Source: Defluviitaleaceae bacterium (lineage in GTDB: Bacteria; Bacillota; Clostridia; Lachnospirales; WQUN01). From it: 50,593 nucleotides of DNA. Below the pieces are notes generated by a model that worked only from the letters and a program-made list of their open reading frames with translations, was not told the origin of the DNA and ran no database searches. The position numbers and the translations under genes were made by a program. Shown piece by piece: positions 48,284-50,593 of this stretch (its first letter is position 1; each line of letters opens with the position of its first letter). The stretch is taken from NCBI GenBank assembly GCA_009777845.1, contig WRLD01000023.1, forward strand, positions 1-50,593. The letters run 5' to 3'.

Positions 48284-48566
48284 TTATCAACATCTTTTGC
48301 CGTTTATGTGGATAAAAATGTGGATAAAATCCGCCTCTAGCGAACGTGACATTTTAGGGCTTATTTTTCAATTTGTTATTTGTAAACAAAAAACTTGTAA
48401 TATTTTCTTAACATTTAAAATTTTTCCATAGCCAACAAAGCCCGAAAACACGGCGTTTTAAAAAATAGTGCCGTGTTTTCGGGCAAAAATAATGCTTGAC
48501 AGCCCCTAGGGCTTTATTTATCCCATTCTGTGGATATAAACACTCACCTGTGGATTATGTGGATAA
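48284..48566. promoter_or_regulatory. Cluster of DnaA boxes
   Basis: Consensus boxes TGTGGATAA lie at 48307-48315, 48319-48327 and 48558-48566, one-mismatch boxes at 48529-48537 (TGTGGATAT) and 48549-48557 (TGTGGATTA), and a near-box TTATCAACA at 48284-48292. Two pairs are 12 and 9 bases apart. An AT-rich tract (48360-48430) lies between the groups. This spans the whole murC-dnaD gap and the end of murC. A DnaA-controlled promoter for the primosome genes, or an auxiliary DnaA-binding locus, is more likely than a full origin. Confidence 0.75.
48440..48484. terminator. Perfect 15-bp inverted repeat after murC
   Basis: GCCCGAAAACACGGC and its complement enclose a 15-base AT-rich loop. It is 70 bases downstream of the murC stop and upstream of dnaD. 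The T-run on the minus strand is short (CTTTG), so terminator function is likely but unproven. Confidence 0.55.
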
Positions 48567-49940
48567 CTTTTCGCTTAACAATTTGTCGCCGACCTTGTAC
48601 ACATCGCCCGCCCCCATGGTAATAAGCAGGTCGCCCTGTTTAAGCTGTTCGCGTAAATAATTGCACGCTTCGTGAAAATTATCTACGTATTTTACCTCGT
48701 TTCCGTTCTTTTTTACACGCTCGGCTAGGATTTCCGACGAAATAAGCGGGTCGAACGGCTCGCGCGCGGCATAAATCGGCAAGAGAACGACATAGTCCGC
48801 GTCCGTAAACGCCTGCGAAAATTCGTCCAGCAAATTTCTTGTACGCGTATAGGTGTGCGGTTGGAACAAGCAAAACACGCTTCCCCTAGCGTACTGCCGC
48901 GCCGCCCTTAGGCACGCCAAAATCTCCGTAGGGTGATGCGCATAATCGTCCACTATTTGCACGCCGTTATACACGCCCTTATGCTCAAAACGCCGCTTTG
49001 TGCCGCTTACGCCGTTTAGCGCGTCCGCGATGACCACCGCAGGGATTTTCAACAATACGCCCACCGCAAACGCCGACAGCGCGTTAAGCATGTTGTATTC
49101 GCCGAGCAAGGGCAGGCTTACACGCGCGATTTTTTCACCGTTGTCCAATATATCAAAAGACGGCTTGCCCTCCCTGTATGTAACCTTTTTTGCGGCAAAA
49201 CGCCCGCAGTCGCCCACGGTAATCACTTCACACGAACAAGCGTTCGTTATTTGCTCGTAGCCCTGTATGCCCTCGCGAATAATCAACGCGCCCTCAGGGC
49301 GAATATTTGAGGCAAATTTAACAAACGCCAGTATTAAATTTTCCATACTGCCAAAAAAGTCCAAATGGTCGGCATCAATGTTTAAAATAACGCCTATTTG
49401 CGGCCGCCAGTGGTGAAAGCTATTGCTGTATTCGCACGCCTCCAGCACAAAATGCTTGGAGCTGCCTACCCTGTAATTCACACCGCCCACGCCCATCATA
49501 TGGCCGCCTATAGAAATAGTAGGGTCTAGCCCTGCCTTTAGCAATATTTCCGAAATCATGGACGTGGTCGTGGTCTTTCCGTGCGAGCCAGCCACGCAAA
49601 TAGGCTCATAGCCCGTCAGAATACGCCCGATAAACACGGCGCGTTCTATTAGCTCTATGCCAAGCTCCTGCGCGGCTTGGTATTCGGGATTGTCGGGCTT
49701 TACCGCCGCAGTAAAAATAACAAGCTGCATGTCGCTTGTAATATTTTCCGCCGAGTTGGGAATAGCAATTCTTATGCCTATTTCCCTCAAATGCGCGGTT
49801 ATTTCCGTTTCGGTATCGTCCGAGCCGCTTACATGAAAGCCGTCGCGCTGTAAAAGCTCCGCCAAGCCGCTCATGCTTATGCCGCCGATACCTATGAAGT
49901 GTACCCGCTTAACGCCGTTTAGGTTTATTTTTTCTCGCAT
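48555..49940 (-). CDS. murC: UDP-N-acetylmuramate-L-alanine ligase MurC
   Basis: MurC adds L-alanine to UDP-MurNAc in cytoplasmic peptidoglycan synthesis. The 461 residues have the N-terminal Rossmann motif HFIGIGGISMSGLAELL, the ATP-binding GSHGKTTTT, the Mur-ligase centre motif NIDADHLDFF, and DDYAHHPTEI with SGTKRRFE. AGGAGG precedes the ATG. DnaA boxes overlap its last codons, and the gene ends in the replication-control region; no functional link is established. Confidence 0.97.
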   Translation of the reverse strand: MREKINLNGVKRVHFIGIGGISMSGLAELLQRDGFHVSGSDDTETEITAHLREIGIRIAIPNSAENITSDMQLVIFTAAVKPDNPEYQAAQELGIELIERAVFIGRILTGYEPICVAGSHGKTTTTSMISEILLKAGLDPTISIGGHMMGVGGVNYRVGSSKHFVLEACEYSNSFHHWRPQIGVILNIDADHLDFFGSMENLILAFVKFASNIRPEGALIIREGIQGYEQITNACSCEVITVGDCGRFAAKKVTYREGKPSFDILDNGEKIARVSLPLLGEYNMLNALSAFAVGVLLKIPAVVIADALNGVSGTKRRFEHKGVYNGVQIVDDYAHHPTEILACLRAARQYARGSVFCLFQPHTYTRTRNLLDEFSQAFTDADYVVLLPIYAAREPFDPLISSEILAERVKKNGNEVKYVDNFHEACNYLREQLKQGDLLITMGAGDVYKVGDKLLSEKLST

Positions 49941-49973
49941 AATGTCCTCCTGTTCTTGAGATGTTTTAGGGTG

Positions 49974-50062
49974 TGGAACGCGGATTTTAAGGGCATGGAA
50001 CGCGGATTTCCGCGGATTTAACGGATTTTCGCGGATTCGTTCGTGGGAAATCCGTGTTTTAA
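49974..50062. repeat. Family C array, left-biased
   Basis: Left arm GGAACGCGGATTTTAAGGGC, repeated GGAACGCGGATTTCCGCGG, then CGTTCGTGGGAAATCCGTG with a single right unit. It begins right after the murC ribosome binding site. Confidence 0.75.
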
Positions 50063-50084
50063 TGCACCTTTTCTTAGTCCGTAC

Positions 50085-50245
50085 TCCTGCTGTGCCTAGC
50101 TCCCTCTGTGCCTCTGTGCCTCTGTGTGAAAAAATCTTTTGACCTAAAAAACGAAGCTCTACGCTCTACCTACGTTCATTATTTGTCAAAAACCATTTCA
50201 CACAGAGGCACAGAGGCACAGAGGGAGCGAGGCATAGCAGACAAT
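50085..50245. repeat. Family B inverted-repeat element, complete
   Basis: Left arm CTGCTGTGCCTAGCTCCC, core AAAAAACGAAGCTCTACGC, right arm ending GGCATAGCAGACAATAG. The core is in the same orientation as 19812 and 45849. Confidence 0.85.
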
Positions 50246-50269
50246 AGATGTGAATTTTAAAGATGATTA

Positions 50270-50402
50270 AACGCGGATTTAACGGATTTACGCAGATTTT
50301 GCGGATTTTGTCCGCGTAAACTACTAAACGGCGATATATTTCCCCACGAGCCAATCCGTGCAAATCCGTGCAAATCCGTGTAAATCCGCTCAATCCGTGT
50401 TT
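50270..50402. repeat. Family C inverted CGGATT array
   Basis: Left arm AAACGCGGATTTAACGG, centre CGTAAACTACTAAACGGCG with ATATTTCCCCACG, right arm CAATCCGTGCAAATCCGTG onward. Its centre matches the copy at 5440. Confidence 0.8.
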
Positions 50403-50461
50403 AATCGCCTTTTAAAACCGAATTTGTATGGTTCTTTGCATGGCTCTTTGCATGGCTCTTT

Positions 50462-50593
50462 GTAGGGGACGGATTTATCCGTCCCGAGGTTACCTCGCTC
50501 TGCGTTGGTCGGCGTGCGGTGTTGTCTAAGAAAACCACTTAGACAACACCTTACTGCCTGCTTAATGGACGTTACCTGCCCCAAATTATAGAA
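50462..50593. repeat. Family A nested inverted repeat, copy 8 (interrupted, cut by window end)
   Basis: The left half is normal up to CTCTGCGTT at 50506. Then about 55 foreign bases, including a 13-bp hairpin GGTGTTGTCTAAG / CTTAGACAACACC at 50518-50550, split the core before it resumes with TTAATGGACGTTACC. The right end is outside the window. Confidence 0.85.

Noticed and set aside
48284..48566. The DnaA-box cluster as the chromosomal origin oriC
   Set aside because: No dnaA, dnaN or gidA-type neighbours are present, and genes on both sides stay on the minus strand, whereas an origin usually marks a change in strand bias. Marker-frequency data would settle it.

Overview
The window looks like a chromosomal segment of an anaerobic, spore-forming-lineage Bacillota, class Clostridia. 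The evidence is the gene set (gerW/ytfJ, a TepA-type ClpP, an Asp23-nusB-xseA-xseB-dxs-nadK-argR-recN block, DnaD plus a DnaC/DnaI-type loader, and a [4Fe-4S] aldo/keto reductase) together with AGGAGG-type ribosome binding sites. Almost every gene lies on the minus strand, so transcription runs from high to low coordinates. No rRNA, tRNA, prophage, transposase gene or CRISPR array was found.

Layout by region. 1-5100: prmA (cut by the window edge), comEC, plsY, der. 5200-6860: a doubtful small ORF, a repeat cluster, and ldcA on the plus strand. 6880-9133: a four-gene operon (DUF1461, DUF2953, gerW, cheX). 9820-11643: a PilZ protein and an F420-ligase-family protein. 11800-15150: a plus-strand island with a small ORF behind a palindromic promoter, a structured non-coding stretch, a secreted protein, a protein of unknown family and a 7-codon stub. 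15196-28123: miaB, recN, argR, nadK, a membrane-anchored foldase-like protein, dxs, a DUF212 protein, xseB, xseA, a membrane protein, an MNT nucleotidyltransferase, nusB and Asp23. 28290-30475: a RelB/MazF-type toxin-antitoxin pair and two DUF4230-like proteins. 30561-35782: radA, a VOC protein, a methyltransferase, a frameshifted VanZ, a YefM/YoeB-like pair, an RluA-family synthase and lspA. 36355-43019: pfkA, an aldo/keto reductase, a small membrane protein, and a two-gene restriction-modification system in which the nuclease is fused to the methyltransferase. 43614-49940: tepA-like clpP, a DUF4097 protein, a helicase loader, a DnaD protein, a DnaA-box cluster and murC.

The most unusual aspect is the density and variety of small repeats that fill nearly every large gap. 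Family A (about 110 bp, nested palindromes, 8 copies), family B (about 150-170 bp, 6 complete and 3 partial copies) and family C (arrays of CGGATTT-like units in inverted arms, about 15 sites) share one design: long terminal inverted repeats around a small core. They often lie side by side as mosaics. Family D is a hairpin module that sits on or in the stop codons of recN, radA and pfkA; part of it also lies inside comEC. Family E is a single 161-bp near-symmetric hairpin. Family F is a 23-bp hairpin in the gaps of two operons. Several conserved proteins carry in-frame low-complexity insertions. The best leads are the covarying and inverted copies of family A, family D at gene ends, the DnaA-box cluster upstream of the primosome genes, and the compact restriction-modification system.
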